Positions 1 to 8,000 of a stretch of 39,591 nt of DNA are shown piece by piece (position 1 is the first letter of the stretch; every line of letters starts with the position of its first letter). Origin of the DNA: DATEZO01 sp035255485 (lineage in GTDB: Bacteria; Pseudomonadota; Gammaproteobacteria; Burkholderiales; Burkholderiaceae_D); NCBI GenBank assembly GCA_035255485.1, contig DATEZO010000215.1, positions 1 to 39,591 of the forward strand. Reading direction: 5' to 3'. The position numbers and the translations under genes were made by a program. The notes below the pieces were generated by a model that was given only the letters and a program-made list of their open reading frames with translations, had not been told where the DNA came from and made no database searches.

Positions 1-380
1 ACATTTTTGGAACTCTCAGTAAATAACTGTAAATGGATATCGGAATGTTTGCTGGCGGTTCCATTTAAGACTGCTCCGGTAAGATAAGGAGTGAACTGTT
101 CCAGTTCTTTCATCATTTGTACCGCAAGTTTTTGTAGAAACAGTAACCTGGCTGGTTGAATGCCGTGAAAAAACAAATTGTTATAGGTGCGCACTTCGTT
201 TTCGATTTGCGCATTGCCCGGCTGGATATCCGCTCGAATTTTCAGGTGTCCGAGAATACGCTTGGCTGCCTTGCGTTTTGCCGTACCATAGTCAGCACCA
301 TCTTCAACAATGAGGCGCGCAGCTGCGACAGCAATTTGTGCTCGTAGTAATTCTTTGTCGGAGTGATGGTTGGTTGCCAT
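1..380 (-). CDS. Nucleotidyltransferase-like protein, N-terminal part (runs off window)
   Basis: An open frame reads leftward from the ATG at 380-378 to the window edge without a stop (126 codons visible). An in-frame TAA lies just upstream of the ATG, so this is the first possible ATG. The product begins MATNHHSDKELLR, has a basic, alanine-rich N-terminus, and towards the edge carries NGTASKHSDIHLQLF. The spacing of G, S/H and the SDI acidic residue there resembles the GS-x-x-x-SDID nucleotide-binding signature of the DNA polymerase beta-type nucleotidyltransferase fold, but only the first part is visible. The gene is divergent from mpl with 129 bases between the start codons, which must hold promoters for both. 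Coding status is well supported by the long open frame; the function is an inference from one motif. Confidence 0.72.
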   Translation of the reverse strand, partial: MATNHHSDKELLRAQIAVAAARLIVEDGADYGTAKRKAAKRILGHLKIRADIQPGNAQIENEVRTYNNLFFHGIQPARLLFLQKLAVQMMKELEQFTPYLTGAVLNGTASKHSDIHLQLFTESSKN

Positions 381-509
381 GACGCGTTACTATTAAGGCG
401 CGCAAATTTGCGAATCAAGCATTAAGTAAAATCTGATATTCTACATTCCTTGGATTTTGGGGGAGTAAAGTACGGTTTTGACTCGCTCCCCAACACACTG
501 AATTTTACA

Positions 510-1895
510 ATGCATATTCATATTCTTGGCATTTGCGGCACCTTTATGGGTGGTCTTGCAGTATTGGCAAGAGAAGCCGGACACAAGGTTACCGGTTGCG
601 ACATGAATGTTTATCCGCCGATGAGTACGCAGCTTGCGGCACAAGGCATCGAGCTAGTAGAAGGATTCGGGCCTGATCAGATCAACATAAGGCCGGATCT
701 TTTTGTAATTGGCAATGTCGTATCGCGCGGTAATCCATTGATGGAAGAAATCCTCAATCGCGGTTTGCCTTACATTTCTGGCCCTCAGTGGATCGGCGAA
801 CATATCCTGCAAAATAAATGGGTGCTCGCAGTTGCTGGCACGCATGGCAAAACAACGACATCGTCCATGCTCGCATGGATTCTTGAGGATGCGGGATATC
901 ATCCAGGTTTCTTGATCGGCGGCGTACCGATGAATTTTGATATTTCGGCGCGTCTTTCCGGCAAAGAATCTGGGTCAGATTTTTTTGTCATTGAGGCAGA
1001 CGAGTACGATACGGCATTTTTCGATAAACGCAGTAAATTTGTGCATTATCGTCCCAGGACGGCAATATTAAATAATCTGGAATACGATCATGCCGACATT
1101 TTTCCTGATCTGGGCGCTATCGAAACGCAATTTCATCATCTGGTACGCACCATGCCTGGTTTAGGGCGTTTAATCGTCAATGATGGGGAAGCGGCGCTGC
1201 AACGAGTAATTAAACGTGGCTGCTGGAGTGAACGAGAATGGTTTGGGGAGAACAGCAATAGCGACTGGACACTCGGCTCGCATGAGGATGGTAGTTTCAA
1301 TATTTTCTTTAAAAAACAAATCCAAGGCGTTGTGCATTGGTCGCTTACTGGCCGGCATAATTGCTTGAATGGCTTGGCGGCAATTGCCGCGGCGCGCCAT
1401 GTCGGCATTCGTCCAGCACAATCAATTGAAGCACTATGCAAGTTTGAGAATGTCAAGCGACGGATGGAGCTGCGGGGCGCGGTTAACGGCATCGCAGTGT
1501 ACGATGATTTCGCGCATCATCCGACTGCGATTGCAACCACTATTGCTGGGTTACGTAAAAAAGTGGGAAATGCACGGATACTCGCAGTGCTGGAACCGCG
1601 CTCGAACACAATGAAACTTGGTACGATGAAAGACGTATTGCCTGGCAGTCTGTCCGACGCTAATCTGGTATTCGGCTACGGTGCACAAGGCAGCGACAAG
1701 GACGCACTCGGATGGGATTTGGGCGAAGTACTTGCACCATTGGGAGCGAGAGCCAAAGCGTTCGGCGATCTCACTGCTTTGGTGCAAGCAATTGCGCATA
1801 CCGCACAACCGGGCGACCATATTTTGGCGATGAGTAATGGCGGATTTGGCGGCGTGCACCAAAAAATTCTGGATGCGCTGCGCTGTAGCGTTTGA
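510..1895 (+). CDS. mpl: UDP-N-acetylmuramate:L-Ala-gamma-D-Glu-meso-DAP ligase
   Basis: Mpl is a cytoplasmic Mur-ligase-family enzyme that joins the murein tripeptide recovered from cell-wall turnover to UDP-MurNAc, feeding peptidoglycan recycling. The 461-residue product starts MHIHILGICGTFMGGLA, the typical Mpl/MurC N-terminal Rossmann motif. It carries the ATP-binding loop GTHGKTTTSS at residues 110-119, the central-domain EADEYDTAFFDKRSKF segment, NNLEYDHADIFPD, and the C-terminal DDFAHHPTAI segment with the EPRSNTMKLG motif. Length matches the family (about 450-460). A TTG further upstream at 450 would add 20 residues that do not resemble the family, so the ATG at 510 is chosen on homology; no strong ribosome-binding site precedes it. 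The next gene begins 106 bases downstream. Confidence 0.96.
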   Translation: MHIHILGICGTFMGGLAVLAREAGHKVTGCDMNVYPPMSTQLAAQGIELVEGFGPDQINIRPDLFVIGNVVSRGNPLMEEILNRGLPYISGPQWIGEHILQNKWVLAVAGTHGKTTTSSMLAWILEDAGYHPGFLIGGVPMNFDISARLSGKESGSDFFVIEADEYDTAFFDKRSKFVHYRPRTAILNNLEYDHADIFPDLGAIETQFHHLVRTMPGLGRLIVNDGEAALQRVIKRGCWSEREWFGENSNSDWTLGSHEDGSFNIFFKKQIQGVVHWSLTGRHNCLNGLAAIAAARHVGIRPAQSIEALCKFENVKRRMELRGAVNGIAVYDDFAHHPTAIATTIAGLRKKVGNARILAVLEPRSNTMKLGTMKDVLPGSLSDANLVFGYGAQGSDKDALGWDLGEVLAPLGARAKAFGDLTALVQAIAHTAQPGDHILAMSNGGFGGVHQKILDALRCSV

Positions 1896-2001
1896 CCAAT
1901 ACCGGTTACTCATATCCGGAGCATCCGGCAATTTCTTTCCTCTTATCTAACGCTCTATTCCGCCCTGCCGATTACCTCAATATGATTATTGTTGATTGCC
2001 C

Positions 2002-2574
2002 ATGATTTTGTATTTGCACGGTTTTCGCTCTTCACCACAGTCGTTCAAGGCACGTATGATTGCCGAACGCTTGGAGGTTCTTGGCTGTGGTAAAGAATAT
2101 CAATGTCCGCAATTGCCAGCCTCGCCGCGCGCAGCAATCGCCTTGTGCATGCAACTTGCGATCCAGGTTCCATCCAATAATTTGACACTGATCGGATCAT
2201 CTCTGGGCGGATATTATGCAACCTGGATTGCTGAGCAGACTGGATGTCGGGCCGTACTACTGAATCCTGCCATCCATCCGGCACGTGATTTAAAAAATCA
2301 TGTTGGTGAAATGACTGCATACCATTCCGATGCACGATTTGAATTTAAGAATGAATATCTCGAAGAGTTGGAAGCGCTCAGGGTTGCCAGCATAACCATG
2401 CCGGATAGGTATCTTCTCATTGCCGCGACAGGCGACGAAGTGCTCGACTGGCGCGAAATGGTCGAACATTATCCGTATGCGGCGCATCGTGTCATCAATG
2501 GAGGCGACCACGGCTTATCGAATTTTAGTTGTTATGTTGATGAGGTAATGGCATTTTGCGGCGTCGATGTATAG
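2002..2574 (+). CDS. yqiA: YqiA-like esterase, alpha/beta hydrolase
   Basis: The 190-residue product is a small alpha/beta-hydrolase of the UPF0227/YqiA esterase family; E. coli YqiA hydrolyses short acyl esters in vitro and its physiological substrate is unclear. It begins MILYLHGFRSSPQSFKA, with the oxyanion-hole HGF motif. The nucleophile elbow is GSSLGGYYAT (G-x-S-x-G), a probable acidic residue lies in AATGDEVLDW, and the catalytic histidine in GGDHGLSNF, in the expected order. The ATG at 2002 is preferred; a TTG at 1996 would add only two residues. It lies downstream of mpl in the same direction and could be cotranscribed. Family assignment is strong; the substrate is unknown. Confidence 0.9.
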   Translation: MILYLHGFRSSPQSFKARMIAERLEVLGCGKEYQCPQLPASPRAAIALCMQLAIQVPSNNLTLIGSSLGGYYATWIAEQTGCRAVLLNPAIHPARDLKNHVGEMTAYHSDARFEFKNEYLEELEALRVASITMPDRYLLIAATGDEVLDWREMVEHYPYAAHRVINGGDHGLSNFSCYVDEVMAFCGVDV

Positions 2575-3042
2575 AGACGGGAAAATGACATTTATCGGTC
2601 GGACTGCTTGCTAGTCCTCCATGTGAACAATACTTATCTACCGGCTGAAATTCAAGAATGGCTAAGCCGCCATTCATTGATATTACAGTTTGCCTGGCTG
2701 CAGTCAAGCCATTCGTTAGCCTGATGTGCGCCAATACAATAGTCAATTTCGCGCCATTCAATCGTTCAGTGCTTATACCGGAGAGCTGTTTTTACGCGCA
2801 AAAAATGAACCCTTAATAGTCATTTATTGAGAAATCTGGTAGCTGCGTGAAAAGGAATCCTTTTATTTATGTGGTTTTCGCTGTCATATATTCATTAAAC
2901 TTTCAGCAGGTTCTTTTGCCGGCAATTTGGCGCCTTTGATTGTTATTCACACTTTCAACGAATAACGCGTGTCTTGCGAAGGGACCGTCATGAATGTACC
3001 GTGTCGTGCATTAACACAGTCTAATCAAATACGAAGCAATTA
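2575..3042. other. AT-rich intergenic region upstream of the RNB ribonuclease gene
   Basis: These 468 bases contain no gene comparable to the neighbours. Visible elements are a short hairpin (GGACT/AGTCC arms at 2601-2605 and 2613-2617), an AT-rich palindrome AAAAGG-AAT-CCTTTT at 2850-2864 followed by TTTAT-like sequence that could act as a weak terminator, and a 17-codon reading frame at 2990-3043 described separately. No convincing sigma70 promoter with both boxes at correct spacing was found, although the ribonuclease gene must have one here unless it is read through from yqiA. Confidence 0.5.
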
Positions 3043-3043
3043 A
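2990..3043 (+). CDS. Putative 17-residue upstream ORF coupled to RNB gene
   Basis: An ATG at 2990 is preceded by a good Shine-Dalgarno sequence, AAGGGA at 2979-2984, five bases upstream. The frame encodes MNVPCRALTQSNQIRSN and stops with TAA at 3041-3043, sharing its last A with the ATG of the ribonuclease gene (TAATG). The ribonuclease ATG itself has no clear ribosome-binding site, so translation by termination-reinitiation from this short frame is plausible. The arrangement is seen directly; expression and a regulatory role are inference. The peptide matches nothing I recognise, and chance is a real alternative for so short a frame. Confidence 0.35.
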   Translation: MNVPCRALTQSNQIRSN

Positions 3044-5067
3044 TGAACCTATTTTTCGAGGAATCCGGCAACTTCAAGGCCGGTGCAGTATTGTCTCAGC
3101 AAGGTGAGGCATATCAGGTCGAGCTGCAGACTGGCAAGCGCACCAAGGTGCGAGCTAAAGATGTACTTTTGCAGTTCGCTGCCCCGGCAGCGGCGCAATT
3201 CTTGAATAATGCACATGGCATCGCTGATGAAATTGACATCGATTTCTTATGGGAAGTCGCTGGGCAGGAAGAGTTCGGCTTTACAGAGCTGGGATCTGAA
3301 TATTTCGGTCATGCTCCTTTGCCGCACGAAGCAGCCGGTTTGCTGCTGAAGCTGCATGCGGCGCCGATTTATTTCTACAAAAAAGGTAAGGGCCGTTACA
3401 AGGCTGCGCCAGAGACTGCTTTAAAGGCGGCCTTGGCCGGTGTCGAGAAAAAGAAGCAACAGGCAGTGATCCAGGCGCGCTATGCGGAAGAATTGAAAGC
3501 CAGGCGTCTGCCGGACGCAATGAAGCCAATAGCGCTTCAATTGCTTTTCAAGCCGGATAAGAACAGCGTTGAGTATAAAGCGTTAGAAATGGCATGTGGT
3601 GAACTGCAAGTATCACCACAACGTTTAATGCTGGTGACAGGTGGGGTTGACTCGCCCAAGGCGCTGCATTTCTCGAAATTTCTTTTTGAGTATTTTCCAA
3701 AAGGTGTTGATTTTCCGGAAATTACCATGCCAACCACGGCATCGCTGCAGATTGCGCAGGTTAGGGCATTCTCAATTGACGATGTAACTACTACCGAAAT
3801 CGATGATGCGTTTTCAGTAACAATAATGCCAGACGGCAAAATTTGCATAGGTATTCATATTGCTGCGCCCGCACTAGGAGTCAGAAAAAATGATGCAATC
3901 GATGCGATTGCGCGGCAACGCCTTTCCACGGTTTACATGCCCGGTGACAAGATTACGATGCTACCGGAGTCGGTGGTTGATTTTTTTACCTTGGCTGAAG
4001 GAAGAAACTGTCCGGCAGTATCATTATACGCAACGCTCGATCCGACTGACTGGTCGGTTGTCGCCACCGAAACCAAGGCGGAAGCAGTGCCGATTATTGC
4101 CAACCTGCGGCACAATGATCTGGATACACAGGTCACGGAAGAAATTCTCGCTGCTGGGGAGGGAGATTATCCACACAAAAATGATATCGCGTTGTTGTGG
4201 AAATGGGCGCAGGTGCTCGAAAAAGGTCGTATGGCCAAACGGCAAAGTTTTGGGCTAAAAGCGGAACAGACCAATCGTGTCGATTTCAACTTCTACGTTG
4301 AAGATGATGTGGTTAGCGTCGTACGGCGCAAGCGAGGAGCACCTCTAGACAAGATTGTTGCCGAATTAATGATTTTTGCGAATAGTACGTGGGGAAAGCT
4401 GATGCATGAGCATGGCGTACCGGGTATTTATCGCAGCCAAGGTGGTGGTGGGGGGGGGTGGGCCGCCAAGATGCAGGTTCGGATGGTGACACACGCCGCA
4501 CCACATCAAGGATTGGGGGTGGATCAATATGCATGGAGCACTTCTCCATTGCGTCGATATACTGATCTTGTGAATCAATGGCAGATACTGGCTTGTGTTG
4601 AACATGGCATCACCGCACCATTAGCAGCACCTTTCAAGCCGAAGGATGGGGACTTATTTGCAATTGTGTCTGCATTCGATGCCGCATATAGTGCATACAA
4701 CGATTTTCAATCGGAGATGGAACGTTACTGGTGTCTGCGCTGGCTTACGCAAGAACATGCAAAACAGGTTGATGCCGTCGTGCTGAAAGAGGATGTATTG
4801 CGTTTGGTTGATATTCCATTGATCATAAAATTGCCTGGCATGCCGCAAGTGGCGCGCGGAGCCTGCGTAAAACTCGATTTGATTCGTTGGGATGAAATTG
4901 ATCTGACTGTCGAAGCACGATTAATCGAAATTATTCAAGCGCCAATTAGCGGTTCGGAGGGCGGGAACGTCAATGAGGTCGTGGAGGAAGCTGATGCGGT
5001 AATCGGGGTTACTGAAAAAAATGCTGTAGACGAGGATGATCCGATTGTCGAATCAGTACAGGAATGA
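3043..5067 (+). CDS. RNB-family ribonuclease (RNase II/R-like)
   Basis: The 674-residue product is a ribonuclease of the RNase II superfamily, a 3'-5' exoribonuclease fold acting on RNA in the cytoplasm. The catalytic RNB domain spans roughly residues 240-560. It has the metal-binding motif SIDDVTTTEIDDAFSV at 244-259, whose aspartates coordinate Mg2+, the PGDKITMLPE segment, and the RNA-clamping TSPLRRYTDLVNQWQ block (LRRY at 503-506). The N-terminal part lacks an obvious pair of cold-shock domains, and the acidic C-terminus (EVVEEADAVIG, DEDDPIVESVQE) lacks a basic S1-like tail. This fits the shorter RNB proteins common in betaproteobacteria rather than canonical E. coli RNase R. A nine-G run at 4450-4458 encodes part of a GGGGGGW stretch (467-473). 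Start ATG overlaps the stop of a short upstream frame. Confidence 0.92.
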   Translation: MNLFFEESGNFKAGAVLSQQGEAYQVELQTGKRTKVRAKDVLLQFAAPAAAQFLNNAHGIADEIDIDFLWEVAGQEEFGFTELGSEYFGHAPLPHEAAGLLLKLHAAPIYFYKKGKGRYKAAPETALKAALAGVEKKKQQAVIQARYAEELKARRLPDAMKPIALQLLFKPDKNSVEYKALEMACGELQVSPQRLMLVTGGVDSPKALHFSKFLFEYFPKGVDFPEITMPTTASLQIAQVRAFSIDDVTTTEIDDAFSVTIMPDGKICIGIHIAAPALGVRKNDAIDAIARQRLSTVYMPGDKITMLPESVVDFFTLAEGRNCPAVSLYATLDPTDWSVVATETKAEAVPIIANLRHNDLDTQVTEEILAAGEGDYPHKNDIALLWKWAQVLEKGRMAKRQSFGLKAEQTNRVDFNFYVEDDVVSVVRRKRGAPLDKIVAELMIFANSTWGKLMHEHGVPGIYRSQGGGGGGWAAKMQVRMVTHAAPHQGLGVDQYAWSTSPLRRYTDLVNQWQILACVEHGITAPLAAPFKPKDGDLFAIVSAFDAAYSAYNDFQSEMERYWCLRWLTQEHAKQVDAVVLKEDVLRLVDIPLIIKLPGMPQVARGACVKLDLIRWDEIDLTVEARLIEIIQAPISGSEGGNVNEVVEEADAVIGVTEKNAVDEDDPIVESVQE

Positions 5068-5146
5068 TTCTGATTGAGAACCTTGCGATGGCGATTGTTC
5101 TTTATCGTAAAATGCTTTTCTTCAGATACGGCTAACTACTTCGCGC

Positions 5147-6043
5147 GTGAAGTTCATTCTTCGAAATCCTGCTTTATTCATTGCCATTACTGTTTCGGTA
5201 TTGGTGCATGCCGCATTGTTGGCGGTTCGATTTACTGCGCCCGATACATTCCGATTCAAACCGACCGACCCCGGGCTGGAGGTCATTCTCGTGAATGCAA
5301 AGCATAACAAGAGGCCAGTGAAAGCCGATGCCTTGGCACAGGCTAATCTTGATGGCGGCGGCAATGCTTATGCTGGCAGAGCAAAGTCGCCTTTACCAGA
5401 TTTACACAGAAGCGAGGATGGCGAAAGCGCAAAAGTCGCCAAACGGCGTATCACTGAATTGGAAGAGCAACAGCGTAAACTGATGGCGCAACTGATGAAG
5501 AAGAAACAGTTTGCGACATCATCGGTCAGCGACCCGGACAGGCAAAAGGAAGAGTTGCCGCAACCGGATGGCGCTGATGCACTGGATACTGCGAAAGCAA
5601 TCGCCCGTCGAGAGGCGGAAATCGCCAAAAATATCGAAGACTACAACAGGCGCCCGAAAAAGACGCAGATTACGCCAACCACTCGGGAAGTAGGCTATGC
5701 GATGTATTACAAAACCTTGCAAAGCCGGATTGAAAACATTGGTACGCTAAGCTTCCCGCAACAGAATGGGAAAAAGCTGTATGGTGAACTGGTTATTTAT
5801 ATTCCCATTTTCCAGGATGGCACGATTTACGAAAAAGATGGCGGCCCGCATGTCGAGCGTAGTTCGGGAAATCCGGCACTGGACCATGCTGCATTGCACA
5901 TCGTAAGACGTGCCGCCCCTTTTGGACGTTTTCCGCAAAATATGCGCTCTAATGACAAAGACGACGTGTGGGAAATCATCACCCGATTCAGATTTACCCG
6001 TGAAGATGCATTGGAAGCAGAGTTACGTTCGGGGAGAAATTAA
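5147..6043 (+). CDS. TonB-like periplasm-spanning protein
   Basis: The 298-residue product has the architecture of TonB/energy-transducing proteins. A short cytoplasmic N-terminus (MKFILRN) is followed by one transmembrane segment at about residues 8-28 (LFIAITVSVLVHAALLAV, containing the S-x-x-x-H pattern typical of TonB anchors). A charged, partly coiled-coil periplasmic region follows (ITELEEQQRKLMAQLMKKK), then a C-terminal TonB-type domain from about residue 185 (YKTLQSRIENIGTLSFPQ, GELVIYIPIFQDGTIYE, ALDHAALHIVRRAAPFGRFP). The start is GTG at 5147. Its stop and the aroE start share one base (TAATG), indicating translational coupling. No exbB/exbD or outer-membrane receptor is nearby, so its energising partner is unknown. 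It could act in outer-membrane transport or in envelope organisation. Confidence 0.87.
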   Translation: MKFILRNPALFIAITVSVLVHAALLAVRFTAPDTFRFKPTDPGLEVILVNAKHNKRPVKADALAQANLDGGGNAYAGRAKSPLPDLHRSEDGESAKVAKRRITELEEQQRKLMAQLMKKKQFATSSVSDPDRQKEELPQPDGADALDTAKAIARREAEIAKNIEDYNRRPKKTQITPTTREVGYAMYYKTLQSRIENIGTLSFPQQNGKKLYGELVIYIPIFQDGTIYEKDGGPHVERSSGNPALDHAALHIVRRAAPFGRFPQNMRSNDKDDVWEIITRFRFTREDALEAELRSGRN

Positions 6044-6861
6044 TGAATACTCCTGACCGTTATGCAGTAATTGGCAATCCGGTTGAGCACAGCAAGTCGC
6101 CTGAGATTCACACGTACTTCGCTGTGCAGGCCGGGCAGAATATAGTTTATGAGCGATTGCTTGCGCCATTGGACGGTTTTGTTGATTCCGTGCAGTCGTT
6201 TGTGCGGGATGGTGGCAGAGGTGTAAACGTTACCGTACCTTTCAAATTGCAGGCGCATGCGTTTGCAACGGTATTGACGGAGAGGGCGCAGGCTGCAGGC
6301 GCAGTCAATACGTTGAAATTCGACGGCGACATTATATTGGGAGACAACACGGATGGTGTCGGACTGGTTGTCGACATTATCCGCAATGCCGGCCGTGTCT
6401 TGACTGGTAAACGCATTCTGCTGATTGGCGCCGGAGGCGCTGCACGCGGTGTCGTATTACCGCTGCTAGAGCAAGCCCCGGCAGAACTGGTGGTCATCAA
6501 TCGCACCATTTCCAAAGCAGTTGAATTGGCGTACCGGTTTGCTGATAAAGGATGTATCGTTGCCGGTGATGCAAAGGCGTTGCAGCGATCGTTCGATATC
6601 ATTATCAATGCCACATCGTCCAGCCTCGTCGAAGAAATGCCACCGCTTGATTCAGCTGTGTTTGCGGAGAGCTCGCTTGCATATGACATGATGTATGCAA
6701 AGGAGCCAACCGTCTTCCTACGCTTTGCAAGCGAGCGTGGCGCCACCATCCGAGATGGTTTGGGTATGCTGGTTGAACAGGCTGCCGAATCTTTTTTTGT
6801 ATGGCGAGGCGTGCGCGTGAATACCATGCCAATATTAGCCAGCCTGCGCGGCAAAATGTGA
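6043..6861 (+). CDS. aroE: Shikimate 5-dehydrogenase
   Basis: AroE reduces 3-dehydroshikimate to shikimate with NADPH in the cytoplasm, the fourth step of chorismate and aromatic amino-acid synthesis. The 272-residue protein has the family length. The shikimate-binding motif GNPVEHSKSP lies at residues 11-20, the catalytic lysine K68 in NVTVPFK, and the catalytic aspartate D104 in GDNTDG. The NADP-binding glycine loop GAGGAARGV and the following INRT segment contribute cofactor specificity, and the C-terminal block DGLGMLVEQAAESFFVWRG is typical. The ATG overlaps the stop of the TonB-like gene by one base. mtgA follows after 24 bases, so the three genes are probably one transcript, an arrangement common in betaproteobacteria. 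Confidence 0.97.
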   Translation: MNTPDRYAVIGNPVEHSKSPEIHTYFAVQAGQNIVYERLLAPLDGFVDSVQSFVRDGGRGVNVTVPFKLQAHAFATVLTERAQAAGAVNTLKFDGDIILGDNTDGVGLVVDIIRNAGRVLTGKRILLIGAGGAARGVVLPLLEQAPAELVVINRTISKAVELAYRFADKGCIVAGDAKALQRSFDIIINATSSSLVEEMPPLDSAVFAESSLAYDMMYAKEPTVFLRFASERGATIRDGLGMLVEQAAESFFVWRGVRVNTMPILASLRGKM

Positions 6862-6885
6862 TTTCGCTCGAACAGGAAAACAAGA

Positions 6886-7581
6886 ATGAAAATTCAGTAC
6901 AGGCTGTTGTTATGGGTAATCATTGTGCCATGCACGATTATATTGACAATACAGATGTATTTTTTTGTGCAGATATGGTGGTGGATTGACCATAACCCGA
7001 AGTCCACCAGCTTTATGCGGCACGAGCATGACTTGCTGGAGGCAAAGAACCCTAATGCACGATTGCAACATAAATGGGTTCCCTACCAGCGGATTTCCAA
7101 TCATCTGAAACGCGCAATAATTGCATCTGAAGATTCCAATTTTTCGGAACATGAGGGAGTTGATTGGGATGCCTTGCAAAGGGCATACGAAAAAAATATC
7201 CGGAAAGGCAGGGTTGTCGCGGGCGGTTCGACCATTACGCAGCAGCTTGCAAAAAACCTGTTTCTCTCCGGGGAGCGCAGCTACTTGCGCAAGATGCAGG
7301 AACTTATCATCACTTACATGCTTGAATATCTAATGGATAAAGAGCGAATCTTTGAAATTTATTTAAATGTCGTTGAATGGGGAAATGGTGTATTTGGTGC
7401 AGAGGCGGCTGCACAGCACTATTATGGGATTCCCGCTGCCAATCTGGAGCCGGCGCAGGCAGCACAACTGGCTGTCATGTTACCCAATCCACGCTTTTTT
7501 GATAGGCATCGCGGTTCCAATTATCTGTCTCGTCGCACTAATCTGATTTTGCGGCGAATGGGTGCCGCTGAATTGCCATGA
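6886..7581 (+). CDS. mtgA: Monofunctional peptidoglycan glycosyltransferase
   Basis: MtgA polymerises lipid II into glycan strands at the outer face of the inner membrane. The 231-residue protein has an N-terminal membrane anchor at about residues 6-28 followed by a GT51 domain. Conserved motif 1 is ASEDSNFSEHEGVDW with the catalytic glutamate E82, motif 2 is GGSTITQQLAKNLFLS at 113-128, motif 3 is RKMQELIITYMLE, and motif 4 is KERIFEIYLNVVEWG with the second conserved glutamate. No transpeptidase domain follows, which distinguishes it from class A penicillin-binding proteins. It sits 24 bases after aroE, and the small membrane protein gene starts 10 bases after its stop. Confidence 0.96.
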   Translation: MKIQYRLLLWVIIVPCTIILTIQMYFFVQIWWWIDHNPKSTSFMRHEHDLLEAKNPNARLQHKWVPYQRISNHLKRAIIASEDSNFSEHEGVDWDALQRAYEKNIRKGRVVAGGSTITQQLAKNLFLSGERSYLRKMQELIITYMLEYLMDKERIFEIYLNVVEWGNGVFGAEAAAQHYYGIPAANLEPAQAAQLAVMLPNPRFFDRHRGSNYLSRRTNLILRRMGAAELP

Positions 7582-7591
7582 AGGAGCGCTT

Positions 7592-7870
7592 TTGTTCTTG
7601 CGCAATCAGAGCGGAACATTAAGTCTGGCATGGTGCACCGCATTATTTATATTGCTTTCCGGTGCTGCCATGATTGCCTTGTTGTGGATTCGCTACGAAC
7701 GTAACCCGTTAACAGAAATTCGACAGTATTTTAAATACATCCCGGGTGTGAAGGCCTTGACTCAAGTAAAAAGCGACATGAATCCCAAATCCGTTTCTAT
7801 CAGAAAATGTATTGTTAACGGTAAAACTGCCTATTCAAATATTTATTGCGGGGTAAACATGAGGGGGTGA
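7592..7870 (+). CDS. Small membrane protein, DUF4124-like, apparently frameshifted
   Basis: This frame starts at TTG 7592, six bases after the Shine-Dalgarno AAGGAG (7581-7586), and encodes 92 residues; an upstream GTG at 7562 lies within mtgA and lacks a ribosome-binding site. A transmembrane segment at about residues 9-31 (LAWCTALFILLSGAAMIALL) precedes a soluble part ending in KCIVNGKTAYSNIYCG. This resembles the DUF4124 pattern C-x-x-x-G-K-x-x-Y-S-N/D-x-x-C found in small envelope proteins of proteobacteria. The frame ends abruptly in MRG-stop at a run of five Gs (7863-7867). Continuing in the +1 frame gives a further 44 plausible residues to a stop at 8000, so the gene is probably frameshifted here. 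Function unknown. Confidence 0.68.
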   Translation: MFLRNQSGTLSLAWCTALFILLSGAAMIALLWIRYERNPLTEIRQYFKYIPGVKALTQVKSDMNPKSVSIRKCIVNGKTAYSNIYCGVNMRG

Positions 7871-8000
7871 CGGCAAGCTTGACTTACAGGACTCGCGTGG
7901 TATTAATCCGCCCAAAATACCGCAGCGGCACATATCTGAAAACGATGTCTTGCCGGCTGTCAGAAGCGAAATGATTGAACAAGAAATTTTGCGCGAATGA
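7866..8000 (+). pseudogene. Out-of-frame 3' continuation of the DUF4124-like gene
   Basis: Reading from 7866 in the frame one base ahead of the preceding gene gives 44 codons: GDGKLDLQDSRGINPPK, then IPQRHISENDVLPAV, then RSEMIEQEILRE, ending at TGA 7998-8000. The segment after the YSNIYC motif has the LxDxRGI-x-PPK pattern I associate with C-terminal parts of DUF4124-like proteins in this group, and it has no start codon or ribosome-binding site of its own. Removal of one G from the five-G run at 7863-7867 would fuse it into a product of about 136 residues. Whether this is a real mutation, slippage or a sequencing error cannot be told from one sequence. Confidence 0.5.

Noticed and set aside
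2525..2761. 78-codon minus-strand frame in the region after yqiA
   Set aside because: No ribosome-binding site evidence, no recognisable motif, and it overlaps the yqiA end; it may be chance in a region with few stops.
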